Source: Corynebacterium sp. TAE3-ERU16 (GTDB lineage: Bacteria; Actinomycetota; Actinomycetes; Mycobacteriales; Mycobacteriaceae). From it: a stretch of DNA of 64,000 nucleotides. Both the position numbers and the translations under genes were made by a program. The stretch covers positions 1-64,000 of the forward strand of contig NZ_JAHUTN010000008.1 of NCBI RefSeq assembly GCF_019209935.1, in the 5' to 3' direction. The notes under the pieces are model-generated. The model saw only the letters and a list, made by a program, of their open reading frames with translations. It was not told where the DNA came from and did not search any database. Positions 43,144 to 51,862 of the stretch are shown here, in pieces (within the stretch, counting starts at the first letter, position 1; each line of letters begins with the position of its first letter).

Positions 43144-44152
43144 TCCGAGCACACTGCTCACCGCCTACCTGGACAACAGCGATCCCTCCGTCGAGGAGGC
43201 CCGAGCCGTCTTCGATCCGCTGACGACGGGTTCCTACTCAACCGCCCAGATCGCCGCGCTCCTCGCGACCCTGCGCACCCGTGGCGAAACCGTCTCCGAC
43301 ATCACCGGAGCGGCCCAGGCATTCATCAACGCGGCACGACCCTTCCCCGTCACCGGGGAAGGCGTCATGGACTCCTGCGGCACCGGCGGCGACGGCGCCA
43401 ACACCATCAACATCTCCACCGCGGCGGCACTGGTCGCCGCAGCCGGGGGAGTGACGATGGTCAAACACGGCAACCGTTCCGTCAGCTCCAGGTCAGGGTC
43501 CGCCGATGTCCTCGAGGCACTCAACATCCCCCTCGACCTCGATCCGGCACGGGCGGAACGTCAGCTCCGGGCCTCCAACTTCACCTTCCTCTTCGCGCCC
43601 GCCTACCACCCGGCGATCGCCCACGTCATGCCCGTGCGCAAGGAACTGAAGGTTCCCACGATCTTCAACATCCTGGGCCCGCTGCTCAATCCGGCCAAAC
43701 CCCAGCTCCAGCTGATGGGGATAGCGCGTCCCGAACTGGGGCCCGATATCATCGAGGTGATGCGTGAACTCGGCCGGAGCCGGGCACTGGTCGTCCACGG
43801 CTCGGGGACCGATGAGATCGCCGTCCACGGGCCCACCACCGTCTGGGAGCTCCGCGACGGCACCGTCACCGACTACGAACTCACCCCGGAGGACCTCGGG
43901 GTGCGCACGCACTCCCTGGAAGACCTCACGGGGGGCGACGGGGAAGAGAACGCCGACCACCTCAGGGCCGCCTTCGCCGGGACAGGTCCCGACGCCCATC
44001 TGGACGCGATCACCGCCAACGCCGGTGCCCTGTTCTACCTCAACGGTGACACGGACACCATCGCCGACGGTGTGACGAAGGCGAAGCAGCTTCTCGCCGA
44101 CAGGACGGTTGAGAACTGGCTCGCGACCCACGAGGAGGCGGACTATGCCTGA
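43130..44152 (+). CDS. trpD: Anthranilate phosphoribosyltransferase
   Basis: This 340-aa enzyme joins anthranilate to PRPP. The conserved SCGTGGDGANTINIST, VKHGNRSVSSRSGSADVLE and ILGPLLNPA segments are present. The start ATG 43130 lies within the end of trpG and has GAGAAGGA upstream. The 3' end overlaps trpCF by 8 nt, so translation is coupled along the operon. Confidence 0.95.
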   Translation: MTHTDPSTLLTAYLDNSDPSVEEARAVFDPLTTGSYSTAQIAALLATLRTRGETVSDITGAAQAFINAARPFPVTGEGVMDSCGTGGDGANTINISTAAALVAAAGGVTMVKHGNRSVSSRSGSADVLEALNIPLDLDPARAERQLRASNFTFLFAPAYHPAIAHVMPVRKELKVPTIFNILGPLLNPAKPQLQLMGIARPELGPDIIEVMRELGRSRALVVHGSGTDEIAVHGPTTVWELRDGTVTDYELTPEDLGVRTHSLEDLTGGDGEENADHLRAAFAGTGPDAHLDAITANAGALFYLNGDTDTIADGVTKAKQLLADRTVENWLATHEEADYA

Positions 44153-45611
44153 CACCCATTCGATGCCGACGGTCCTCGAGGGGATAGTCACCGCCCGCAG
44201 GGGGCACCTCGAGGGCATCCGCCACCGCATCAGCCACGTGGACCCGGAGGCGCTGCCCCGCTCAACCCGCAGCCTCGTCGCCAGCCTCGGCGGCGACCTG
44301 CCAGAGCGGGGTAGGGGGACCAACCGCTTCATCATGGAGTGCAAGTCCGCCTCCCCGTCGCTGGGGCTCATCCGTGAGCACTACCAGCCCGGCGACATCG
44401 CGCGGATCTACTCCCGCTACGCCTCGGGGATCTCCGTCCTCTGTGAGCCCGACCGATTCGGTGGCGACTACGATCACCTGGCAACCGTGGCAATGTCCAC
44501 GCACCTTCCGGTCCTGTGCAAGGACTTCATCATCGACGAGGTGCAGATACACGCCGCCCGCTACTTCGGCGCCGACGCGATCCTCCTCATGCTGTCGGTC
44601 CTCGACGATGAGACCTACACACGCCTCGCCGGCGAAGCCGACAGACTCGGCCTCGACATCCTCACCGAGGTCGTCGACGAGGTGGAGATGGACCGCGCAC
44701 GCAACCTCGGCGCGAGGATCATCGGGATCAACCACCGAAATCTCCACGACCTGAGCATCGATCTCGGCCGTTCCGCGCGCCTCGCGTCGCTCGCCCCGGA
44801 TGACGCCGTGCTCATCGCCGAGTCCGGGATCCGGGACAACGCGACGGTCCGTCGTATCGGGGCACCCGTGAACGGTTTTCTCGTCGGCTCCCAGCTCACG
44901 GGTGAGCCCGACATCGACGCCGCCGCGCGGGAGCTCGTCTACGGTCCGAACAAGGTGTGCGGGCTGAGGACACCGGGTGCCGCGCAGGCCGCCCGCGCGG
45001 CCGGTGCGGTCTACGGTGGGCTCATCTTCGAGGAGAACTCTCCCCGCGCGGTGGACGCGGGTACGGCGGAATCGATCATCGCAGCGGAACCCGGGCTGCG
45101 CTACGTCGCGGTCAGCCGGCGTTCCTCCGGTTACGGTGAGCTCTGCATCGAGGGCGTCGCGGCGGTTCAGGTCCACTGCCCCCTCGGCACGGTCGACGAG
45201 GAAGGCGAACTGATCCGACGCATCCGGACCGAGCTTCCCGACCACGTGGAACTGTGGCGGGCCGTCTCGATGTCGACACGCGACGCCGCCGAGACCGTCT
45301 CCGCACTCGCCGAGGGAGAACCACTCGTCGACAGGTTCGTTCTGGACTCCGGTTCGGGCGGCACGGGAACCGCGTTCGACTGGACCATGATCCCAGAGAA
45401 CGTGAAGCAGCGGTCGTTCCTCGCCGGCGGCATCGGGGTGGACAATCTCCGCGACGCCCTCGACGTCGGCTGCGCGGGACTCGATCTGAATTCCGCACTC
45501 GAATACGGGCCGGACGCGGCGGCCTGGGCCGGGCACAAGGACACCGCGCGGCTCGCCTCGGCCTTCACCACGATACGCACCTTCAACGATGAACAGGCGG
45601 TAGAGAAATGA
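44145..45611 (+). CDS. trpCF: Bifunctional indole-3-glycerol-phosphate synthase / phosphoribosylanthranilate isomerase
   Basis: This 488-aa fusion performs two consecutive steps. The N-terminal half (about 1-260) is the IGPS barrel ([37 protein letters not shown]). The C-terminal half is PRAI, starting NKVCGLRTP and ending [12 protein letters not shown] and GLDLNSALE. The fused trpCF is usual in corynebacteria and enterobacteria. The start ATG 44145 overlaps trpD, and the stop overlaps trpB as ATGA. Confidence 0.95.
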   Translation: MPDTHSMPTVLEGIVTARRGHLEGIRHRISHVDPEALPRSTRSLVASLGGDLPERGRGTNRFIMECKSASPSLGLIREHYQPGDIARIYSRYASGISVLCEPDRFGGDYDHLATVAMSTHLPVLCKDFIIDEVQIHAARYFGADAILLMLSVLDDETYTRLAGEADRLGLDILTEVVDEVEMDRARNLGARIIGINHRNLHDLSIDLGRSARLASLAPDDAVLIAESGIRDNATVRRIGAPVNGFLVGSQLTGEPDIDAAARELVYGPNKVCGLRTPGAAQAARAAGAVYGGLIFEENSPRAVDAGTAESIIAAEPGLRYVAVSRRSSGYGELCIEGVAAVQVHCPLGTVDEEGELIRRIRTELPDHVELWRAVSMSTRDAAETVSALAEGEPLVDRFVLDSGSGGTGTAFDWTMIPENVKQRSFLAGGIGVDNLRDALDVGCAGLDLNSALEYGPDAAAWAGHKDTARLASAFTTIRTFNDEQAVEK

Positions 45612-46882
45612 CCCCTCCCGAACACCACTCGACGACCCCGGACACGTCCGGGGGAGCGACCATTCTGCCAGCCTACTTCGGCCAGTTCGGCGGACAGTAC
45701 GTACCCGAGCTGCTGATCCCGGCGCTCGACCAGCTGGAGCAGGCCTTCGTCGACGCCATGGACGACCCCGGGTTCCGCACGGAACTCGCCGACTACCTCC
45801 GCGACTACCTGGGTCGACCCACCCCGCTGACGGAATGCTCGAATCTGCCGTTGGAAGGAAGAGGTCGGGGATTGGCCCGCATCTTCCTCAAGCGTGAGGA
45901 TCTCGTCCACGGTGGTGCGCACAAGACCAACCAGGTCATCGGCCAGGCGCTCCTGGCGAAGCGCATGGGCAAGACCCGCATCATCGCGGAGACCGGTGCC
46001 GGCCAGCACGGCACCGCCACGGCGCTCGCGTGCGCCCTGCTCGACCTCGAGTGCGTCATCTACATGGGCGCCGAGGATGTCCAGCGCCAGCAGCCCAACG
46101 TCTACCGGATGGAGCTGATGGGCGCGAAGGTCATTCCCGTGACCTCAGGGGCGGGCACTCTCAAGGACGCCGTCAACGAGGCGCTCCGCGACTGGACGGC
46201 CACGTTCCACGAGTCCCACTATCTCCTCGGCACCGCGGCCGGTCCGCATCCCTTCCCGACTATCGTCCGTGAGTTCCACCGGATCATCTCGACCGAGGCG
46301 AAGGCGCAGATGCTCGAACGGACCGGCGGACTGCCGGACGTGGTGACGGCCTGCGTCGGCGGCGGATCCAACGCCATTGGCATCTTCGCCGACTTCATCG
46401 ACGAGGAGTCCGTTGAACTCGTCGGGGTGGAACCAGCGGGGGAGGGCCTGGATTCGGGACGCCACGGCGCGCCCATCCACGCCGGGAAGATCGGCATCCT
46501 CCACGGTGCCCGCTCCTACCTGATGAGGACGGCGGACGGGCAGGTCGAGGAGAGCTACTCCATCTCCGCCGGCCTGGACTATCCCGGTGTCGGACCCCAG
46601 CACGCGTATCTGCACGAATCCGGGCGAGCAACCTACGTCGGTATCACCGATGCGGAGGCGCTGGAGGCCTTTCAGCTGCTCAGCCGATACGAGGGGATCA
46701 TCCCCGCTCTTGAGTCCTCGCACGCACTGGCCTACGCCCTCAAGCGAGCCGCGGCAGCCGAGGAGGACGGCCGGGAGATCACCATCCTCGTCTCACTTTC
46801 CGGGCGGGGCGACAAGGACGTCGATCACGTCCGTCGTACCCTCGCCGATCACCCCGAACTCGTCATGGAGGACAACCGATGA
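45608..46882 (+). CDS. trpB: Tryptophan synthase beta chain
   Basis: This 424-aa PLP enzyme condenses indole with serine. The Schiff-base lysine lies in [10 protein letters not shown], and the PLP-phosphate loop is GGGSNAIG. It pairs with TrpA, which channels indole to it. It overlaps trpCF and trpA by ATGA junctions. Confidence 0.96.
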   Translation: MTPPEHHSTTPDTSGGATILPAYFGQFGGQYVPELLIPALDQLEQAFVDAMDDPGFRTELADYLRDYLGRPTPLTECSNLPLEGRGRGLARIFLKREDLVHGGAHKTNQVIGQALLAKRMGKTRIIAETGAGQHGTATALACALLDLECVIYMGAEDVQRQQPNVYRMELMGAKVIPVTSGAGTLKDAVNEALRDWTATFHESHYLLGTAAGPHPFPTIVREFHRIISTEAKAQMLERTGGLPDVVTACVGGGSNAIGIFADFIDEESVELVGVEPAGEGLDSGRHGAPIHAGKIGILHGARSYLMRTADGQVEESYSISAGLDYPGVGPQHAYLHESGRATYVGITDAEALEAFQLLSRYEGIIPALESSHALAYALKRAAAAEEDGREITILVSLSGRGDKDVDHVRRTLADHPELVMEDNR

Positions 46883-47718
46883 GCCGCTATCCCGCACTGT
46901 TCGAGCGTCTCGCCGCCGCCGGGGAGGGCGCCTTCGTTCCCTTCGTCATGCTCGGTGACCCCGACGCGGAGACCTCCTTCGAGATCGTCCGTTCCCTCGT
47001 CGAGGGCGGCGCGGACGCCCTGGAGCTGGGCGTGCCGTTCTCCGATCCGGTCGCGGACGGCCCCACGATCCAGGCCGCCCACATCCGGGCACTGGACGCC
47101 GGTGTGGACGTGGACACCTCGTTCTCGATCATCCGCCGTATCCGCGATACGTGGCCGGATCTCCCCATCGGACTGCTCATCTACGGCAACGTTCCCTTCG
47201 CCCGGGGGAGCGGGGAGTTCTACGCCTCCGTGTCGGAGGCCGGTGCAGACTCGGTGCTCATCCCGGATGTTCCCGTCCGAGAGGGCGCGGCGTTCTCCGC
47301 GGCCGCTGAGGAAGCCGGTGTCGACCAGATCTTCATCGCCCCGCCCCACGCTTCGGAGCGAACCCTCGCCGGCGTCGCGGCCCACTCCCGCGGCTACATC
47401 TACGCGGTCTCCCGCGTCGGTGTCACCGGAGCGGAGAATGCCTCCAGCACCGACGGCCTCGCCGATGTGGTCGCCAACCTGCGGCGCTTCGGCGGAGCCC
47501 CCGCCCTGCTCGGGTTCGGGATCTCCACCCCCGAACACGTCCGGGCTGCCATTGACGCCGGTGCCGCCGGTGCGATCTCGGGTTCCGCGATCACGCGGAT
47601 CATCGAGCGGCACTGTTCCGGCGCTTCCCCGGCGACCCGTACCGTCGACGATCTCCCGGCTCTCCTCGGGGAGCTGCGTGATTTCACGGCCGATATGAAA
47701 GCCGCGACCCGGCGATAG
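46879..47718 (+). CDS. trpA: Tryptophan synthase alpha chain
   Basis: This 279-aa barrel enzyme splits indole-3-glycerol phosphate into indole and glyceraldehyde 3-phosphate. [13 protein letters not shown] contains the conserved region around the catalytic acid, and [17 protein letters not shown] and [11 protein letters not shown] are family motifs. It is the last gene of the trp operon. A 38-bp palindrome with a parS core follows 9 nt after the stop. Confidence 0.95.
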   Translation: MSRYPALFERLAAAGEGAFVPFVMLGDPDAETSFEIVRSLVEGGADALELGVPFSDPVADGPTIQAAHIRALDAGVDVDTSFSIIRRIRDTWPDLPIGLLIYGNVPFARGSGEFYASVSEAGADSVLIPDVPVREGAAFSAAAEEAGVDQIFIAPPHASERTLAGVAAHSRGYIYAVSRVGVTGAENASSTDGLADVVANLRRFGGAPALLGFGISTPEHVRAAIDAGAAGAISGSAITRIIERHCSGASPATRTVDDLPALLGELRDFTADMKAATRR

Positions 47719-47727
47719 ACCCGGCAC

Positions 47728-47765
47728 CGAGGACCCCATGTTTCACGTGAAACATGGGGTCCTCG
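47728..47765. other. 38-bp perfect palindrome with parS core (site 3, 16/16)
   Basis: The centre, 47739-47754, is the full ParB consensus TGTTTCACGTGAAACA. The symmetry continues for 11 bp on either side, so the whole 38-bp block is a perfect inverted repeat with no loop. It begins 10 nt after trpA and may also act as the operon's 3' hairpin. Confidence 0.92.
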
Positions 47766-47813
47766 CATGTCCGCCACCGGCACGGAGCGGTATCTTGTGC
47801 AATATCAGCTTCA

Positions 47814-47828
47814 TCACAGTTTCTGTGA
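47814..47828. promoter_or_regulatory. Inverted repeat upstream of the merR promoter
   Basis: TCACAG and CTGTGA form a perfect 6-bp inverted repeat around TTT, immediately upstream of the merR -35. It is a candidate second operator. The protein that would bind it is unknown. Confidence 0.4.
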
Positions 47829-47832
47829 GCCC

Positions 47833-47863
47833 TTGACCGTGACGTAACGTCACAGTGTTCCAT
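47833..47863 (+). promoter_or_regulatory. MerR-type promoter and operator
   Basis: TTGACC (47833-47838) and TTCCAT (47858-47863) are separated by 19 nt, the long spacer typical of MerR-activated promoters. The spacer starts with the perfect 15-bp inverted repeat GTGACGTAACGTCAC (47839-47853). The merR start at 47870 lies directly downstream, so autoregulation is expected. Confidence 0.65.
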
Positions 47864-47869
47864 TGAGGC

Positions 47870-48754
47870 ATGAAGGTGAAAGAGCTGGCCGAGCACACCG
47901 GCACCACGGTGCGGACCATCCGCTACTACCACCAGGTAGGCCTGCTCCCGGTACCCGAAGGTGACGGCCCCCGGGACTACGGATTCGAACACCTCATCAG
48001 GGTCGAGAGAATACGTCACCTGCGTCGATCGGGCCTCTCGCTCGCGTCAATCCAGACCCTCATCGCGGACGACCGCATCGATGTGGCCCGGGAACTCCAA
48101 GCCACGGAGAACTCCATCAATCAGCAGATAGCTGATCTGGAGAATCAGCGGGACCGCCTCCGGAGCCTCCGCTCGATGCTGCCGGACCGGTGCGTCGGGA
48201 AACGAACAGAGACGCAGTTCGAGCTGATTCCTCCGCTTCCCAGCCAGCTCGACGACCTCTATGCTCGTTTGACCGCAGGGGTGGACGATGAGCGTTCCAT
48301 GGCACTCATCCGAAGAGAGAAACAACTCATTCAGCTGTTTCTCCACCGCGGCCTGATACCCGGTGACGTGTTCAAATCGGTGTCCAAACTCGACGAATCC
48401 GCATTGAAGGGATTCCGGGACGACATCAACCGTTTCGCCCGCATCCATCAGCTGGATCCCGAAGCGGTCATCGAAACAGCCGAAGCAACCGCCGACCACT
48501 TCATTGACGTTTTGCGGACAATCGGTGACCGGCGAACCATAGACGCCATTTCCCGGCACCTCCGATCTCTTGAACGGGAGCCCGCACGGCAGCTCGTACT
48601 CCTCGCTTTCCCGGACCCGGTAGAGGCACGGTACGTGGATGCGAGAATCCGCCGCCTGTGTACCCGGATCGCGGAAATCGCCCCATCCCGCCCCGAACCC
48701 GATGACACCCCACACACCTCAGACCCGCTCGATCGACAAGGGAGTTTCACGTGA
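47870..48754 (+). CDS. MerR family transcriptional regulator
   Basis: This 294-aa regulator has an N-terminal MerR helix-turn-helix with wing (MKVKELAEHTGTTVRTIRYYHQVGLLPVP, then RIRHLRRSGLSLASIQTL). A coiled coil near 85-110 is followed by a large C-terminal effector domain with no recognised ligand-binding motif. It lacks the cysteine pattern of metal-sensing MerR proteins, so a drug or small-molecule effector is likelier. Its stop overlaps the ABC ATPase start as GTGA, so it is probably the activator of that exporter. Confidence 0.9.
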   Translation: MKVKELAEHTGTTVRTIRYYHQVGLLPVPEGDGPRDYGFEHLIRVERIRHLRRSGLSLASIQTLIADDRIDVARELQATENSINQQIADLENQRDRLRSLRSMLPDRCVGKRTETQFELIPPLPSQLDDLYARLTAGVDDERSMALIRREKQLIQLFLHRGLIPGDVFKSVSKLDESALKGFRDDINRFARIHQLDPEAVIETAEATADHFIDVLRTIGDRRTIDAISRHLRSLEREPARQLVLLAFPDPVEARYVDARIRRLCTRIAEIAPSRPEPDDTPHTSDPLDRQGSFT

Positions 48755-48758
48755 AACC
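48743..48758 (+). other. parS-like site 4 (14/16), at the merR/ABC junction
   Basis: AGTTTCACGTGAAACC has the perfect 14-bp core GTTTCACGTGAAAC but differs from the ParB consensus at both outer bases. It spans the end of merR and the first codons of the ABC ATPase gene, whose GTG start is within the site. Confidence 0.75.
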
Positions 48759-49629
48759 ACTGCTCTGTGAGAGCATCTCCAAAACGTTCGGCACCGTCCG
48801 CGCCCTCGACGGACTCACCCTGGAGGTGGGGGAGGGGAGCGTCCACGGTTTCCTCGGGCCCAACGGCGCCGGAAAATCAACCACGCTCAGAATCCTGCTC
48901 GGACTGCTGCACCCCGATTCCGGGAAAGTCCGGGTCCTCGGGAGCGATCCACGATCAGACCCGGAGGTGCTCCGCCGCGTGGCGTACGTGCCCGCCGAGG
49001 TGACCTTGTGGCCGCAGCTCACCGGAGCGGAGACGATCCACTTTCTGGCCAAATTGCGGGGCGGAGGTGCGGACACGGCGCGACGGGAGGAGCTGATCGA
49101 GGTTTTCCAGCTCGACGTCAACCGCCGGAACCGGGACTACTCCACGGGTAACCGGCGGAAGATTCTCCTCATCGCCGCTCTGTCAGCGGGCGCGGATCTT
49201 CTGATCCTCGACGAGCCCACCTCGGGACTCGATCCACTGATGGAACAGGTTTTCGCGGAACAACTCACCGTGGAGGCGAGGAGGGGAGCGACCGTACTGC
49301 TCAGCAGTCACATTATGAGCGAGGTGGAGAAGCTCTGCGATTCCGTCACAGTGATTAAATCAGGCAGGGTGGTACTGAGGGGCCGGGTCGACGATCTGAA
49401 ACAGATTTCGGCCCATCATGTCTCCGCACAGTTCGACGGGGGAGTACCCGAAGCCTTCCGTGCTCTCGCGGCGGTGACCGTGGAGGGATCCCGTTTGACC
49501 GCGACCGTCGACCGGGATGGGAGCACGGGTCTCCTCCACCGGATCATCGAGAGCGGCGGTCACGACATCACGAGCACACCGGCATCACTGGAGGACATCT
49601 TCCTCAGCCACTACGGGGAGGAACGATGA
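48751..49629 (+). CDS. ABC exporter ATP-binding protein
   Basis: This 292-aa ATPase has Walker A GPNGAGKST at 36-44 and Walker B LLILDEPTSGLD at about 150-161. The signature region reads YSTGNRRK (130-137), so STGN replaces the usual SGGQ. The start is GTG 48751, overlapping merR. Residues 220-292 form a C-terminal extension. Its stop overlaps the permease gene as ATGA. It probably powers drug or lipid export by the membrane protein downstream. Confidence 0.93.
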   Translation: MKPLLCESISKTFGTVRALDGLTLEVGEGSVHGFLGPNGAGKSTTLRILLGLLHPDSGKVRVLGSDPRSDPEVLRRVAYVPAEVTLWPQLTGAETIHFLAKLRGGGADTARREELIEVFQLDVNRRNRDYSTGNRRKILLIAALSAGADLLILDEPTSGLDPLMEQVFAEQLTVEARRGATVLLSSHIMSEVEKLCDSVTVIKSGRVVLRGRVDDLKQISAHHVSAQFDGGVPEAFRALAAVTVEGSRLTATVDRDGSTGLLHRIIESGGHDITSTPASLEDIFLSHYGEER

Positions 49630-51236
49630 TCACCGAAACACTGTCCCTGACGAGATTCAATCTCCGACTGCGTCGCCGCTTTCTTCTGCTGTGGATCGTC
49701 CCGCTCCTGGGATTGATCGGCGCGCTGCCTCCCGGATACGACAACCAGTACCCGGATCCCGCGTCCCGGAAGCTCGCCGCCGACGCCTTCCGGGGCAATG
49801 CCGTCATCGAGGCGATGTACGGTCGGGCACCCGAGGGTGATTCACTCGGGCAGCTGGTGTCGCTCGAGGGCGGAGCGCTCCTGACGCTGCTCGCCGGAGT
49901 AATGACGGTGCTGCTCGTGACCGGCCTCTTCAGGGGACCGGAACAGGCCGGAGCCGGTGAGTTGATCCGCGCGGCGGGCCTTCGCCCCGGATCCGTACCC
50001 GCGGCTGCCCTGACCACCGCAGCAATCGGCGGTCTGCTCCTCGGCGCGGGCACCAGCGCCGTGATGATCGCCGCGAACTCGGCTGTCGGGGATCTTCCCT
50101 TGGAGGGCTCCCTGGTTCTCGGCGCAACCGTCCTCCTGTCCGTCCTCGGAACAGCTTTCCTGACCGCCGCGTGCACACTCTTCGTCCGGGATCCCGCGAA
50201 CCTCCGCCGTGCGGCCTTCGGAGCTCTCGCTGTTCAATTCGTCATCCGCGCGGTGGCGGACAGTCGGGATCTTCCGCACCTCAACTGGGTCAGCCCACTG
50301 GGGTGGCGCGCGATTGCGTCGCCCTACGACTCGAACAACTGGGCGGCCCTCGGTGGCCTCGCGATCCTGTGTCTCGGCTGCAGCCTCGGACTCGTGGCGG
50401 TGGAGAAACACCGCGAGTTCGGAAGGCCTCTGATCGCGTTCGGAGACCCCAAGCCGAAGGCGCCCCGCCGCCTGAACGGCCTGGTCGCACTGCGCCGGGT
50501 ACTCGACCGTGGCACCAGGATCGGTTGGCTGATCCCGGTCGTGGTGTTCGCGGTGGTGCTGTGTTCACTCCTCCAGACCGTGATCGATTCTCTCACCATC
50601 GACGGGCAACAGACGGCGCTGGCCGAACGGGTCGGGACGATCTTCGGCAACGACGATGTCGTGCCTTCGTTCTTCGCCTACTGCGCGGCCCAGATCGGAA
50701 TTCTGATCGGGGCGGCGGGTGTCCAGACATCGCTCCACTTCAGGTCGGAGGAGAACCACCGCACAGTGGACCTGATCCGATCGTGTGGTGTCTCCCGTGG
50801 AGCCCCGTACCGGTCCATCGCCCGGTCAAGCTGGGTGACGGTGGTCCTGCTCGTGGTGCTCGGAACAGTCGGAGGTCTCATCGGGGGGATCCCGGGTGCC
50901 GACGACGCTGGGGAGACCACGACGGCGATCACCGTGAGTTTCCTCACCCAGATCGGCCCCGCGGCAGCCCTTACCGGAATCGCGCTGCTGCTGGTTGGAG
51001 CGAGTCCCCGGTTCGCGACACTCGCCTGGCTGCCGCTCATCGTCTGCGCACTGATCTGGATCTTCGGGCCCGTGTTCAACGCACCGGACTGGGTCATCGA
51101 TGTCTCGGTATTCAGCCACACCCCGACCAGCACCGATGTCTCCGAAACCGGGTGGACGACCACTCTGCTGGTCGCCATCGGCGTCGCGTGCACCCTTGCC
51201 GGTGCCGGGGCTGCGTCCCGGCGGGAGATCAGGTGA
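49626..51236 (+). CDS. ABC-2-type exporter membrane protein
   Basis: This 536-aa protein has about twelve hydrophobic segments in two halves, and a central polar region (about 255-300). It resembles large permeases of multidrug or antibiotic ABC exporters that work as a single polypeptide with a soluble ATPase. It is coupled to the ATPase gene and the merR regulator. The substrate is unknown. Confidence 0.85.
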   Translation: MITETLSLTRFNLRLRRRFLLLWIVPLLGLIGALPPGYDNQYPDPASRKLAADAFRGNAVIEAMYGRAPEGDSLGQLVSLEGGALLTLLAGVMTVLLVTGLFRGPEQAGAGELIRAAGLRPGSVPAAALTTAAIGGLLLGAGTSAVMIAANSAVGDLPLEGSLVLGATVLLSVLGTAFLTAACTLFVRDPANLRRAAFGALAVQFVIRAVADSRDLPHLNWVSPLGWRAIASPYDSNNWAALGGLAILCLGCSLGLVAVEKHREFGRPLIAFGDPKPKAPRRLNGLVALRRVLDRGTRIGWLIPVVVFAVVLCSLLQTVIDSLTIDGQQTALAERVGTIFGNDDVVPSFFAYCAAQIGILIGAAGVQTSLHFRSEENHRTVDLIRSCGVSRGAPYRSIARSSWVTVVLLVVLGTVGGLIGGIPGADDAGETTTAITVSFLTQIGPAAALTGIALLLVGASPRFATLAWLPLIVCALIWIFGPVFNAPDWVIDVSVFSHTPTSTDVSETGWTTTLLVAIGVACTLAGAGAASRREIR

Positions 51237-51338
51237 CCCGGGTGGTGGATGATGACCCGTACCGTCGGCGGGCACCGGAGGAGATAGGTCAGCCTCACCG
51301 TTTGTGACACAGCTGTCCGGATGGGAGATACTGGGCCC

Positions 51339-51740
51339 ATGAGCTGCCAAGATGACTTCCCGAAAGCCCACACACCGTCCTGCAGCCGCCGCCTGTTCCT
51401 GGTCGGGACCGCCACGACATTCGCCGGCGCCGTCCTCGCCGCATGCGGCGGGAAGGAGACTCCCGCGTCAGTGGAGGCGGAGGACGTACCGGTTGGGAGT
51501 GCGGTCGTCGTGGGAAACTTCATCATCGCGCAGCCGACATCGGGTGTCTTCCACGCCTATTCGACCGTCTGCCCCCATCAGGGTGCGAAGGTGGAGGTCG
51601 TCGAGGGCGACACCGTCCGCTGTCCGAAGCACAACTCCGTGTTCAGCATCGAGGACGGGAGCGTCGTCGAGGGACCCGCACGGGCGCCGCTGGATCCGGC
51701 CAAGCTCAGCGCCGCCGGGACCACTCTCACCGCATCCTAG
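51339..51740 (+). CDS. Rieske [2Fe-2S] lipoprotein
   Basis: This 133-aa exported protein has a twin-arginine-type signal (SRRLFLVG at 16-23) and a lipobox LAAC with Cys36 as the likely lipid anchor. The Rieske cluster ligands are Cys78/His80 in VCPHQG and Cys95/His98 in RCPKHNS. It is a small stand-alone Rieske protein and not part of a bc1 complex operon, so its electron partner is unknown. The start ATG 51339 has GGGAG 10 nt upstream; ATG 51321 is an alternative. Confidence 0.87.
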   Translation: MSCQDDFPKAHTPSCSRRLFLVGTATTFAGAVLAACGGKETPASVEAEDVPVGSAVVVGNFIIAQPTSGVFHAYSTVCPHQGAKVEVVEGDTVRCPKHNSVFSIEDGSVVEGPARAPLDPAKLSAAGTTLTAS

Positions 51741-51764
51741 TCGCGGCCACCCGGTCCCGCCGCG

Positions 51765-51790
51765 GCCGATGTTTCACGTGGAACATCGGC
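51765..51790. other. parS-like site 5 (15/16) in a 26-bp palindrome
   Basis: TGTTTCACGTGGAACA at 51770-51785 differs from the ParB consensus at one base. The symmetry extends to 26 bp with a single mismatched pair. It lies 25 nt after the Rieske gene stop. Confidence 0.85.
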
Positions 51791-51817
51791 GCCGGAATCG
51801 GCCGTCCGCACAATGCA

Positions 51818-51849
51818 GAAGACCCAGGGCCCATGGGCCCTGGGTCTTC
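51818..51849. terminator. 32-bp perfect palindrome between convergent genes
   Basis: GAAGACCCAGGGCCCA and its complement form a perfect palindrome between the Rieske gene and the MMPL transporter. It should fold as a hairpin on both transcripts. There is no U-run. Confidence 0.7.
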
Positions 51850-51862
51850 GGTCGTCCTTCGC

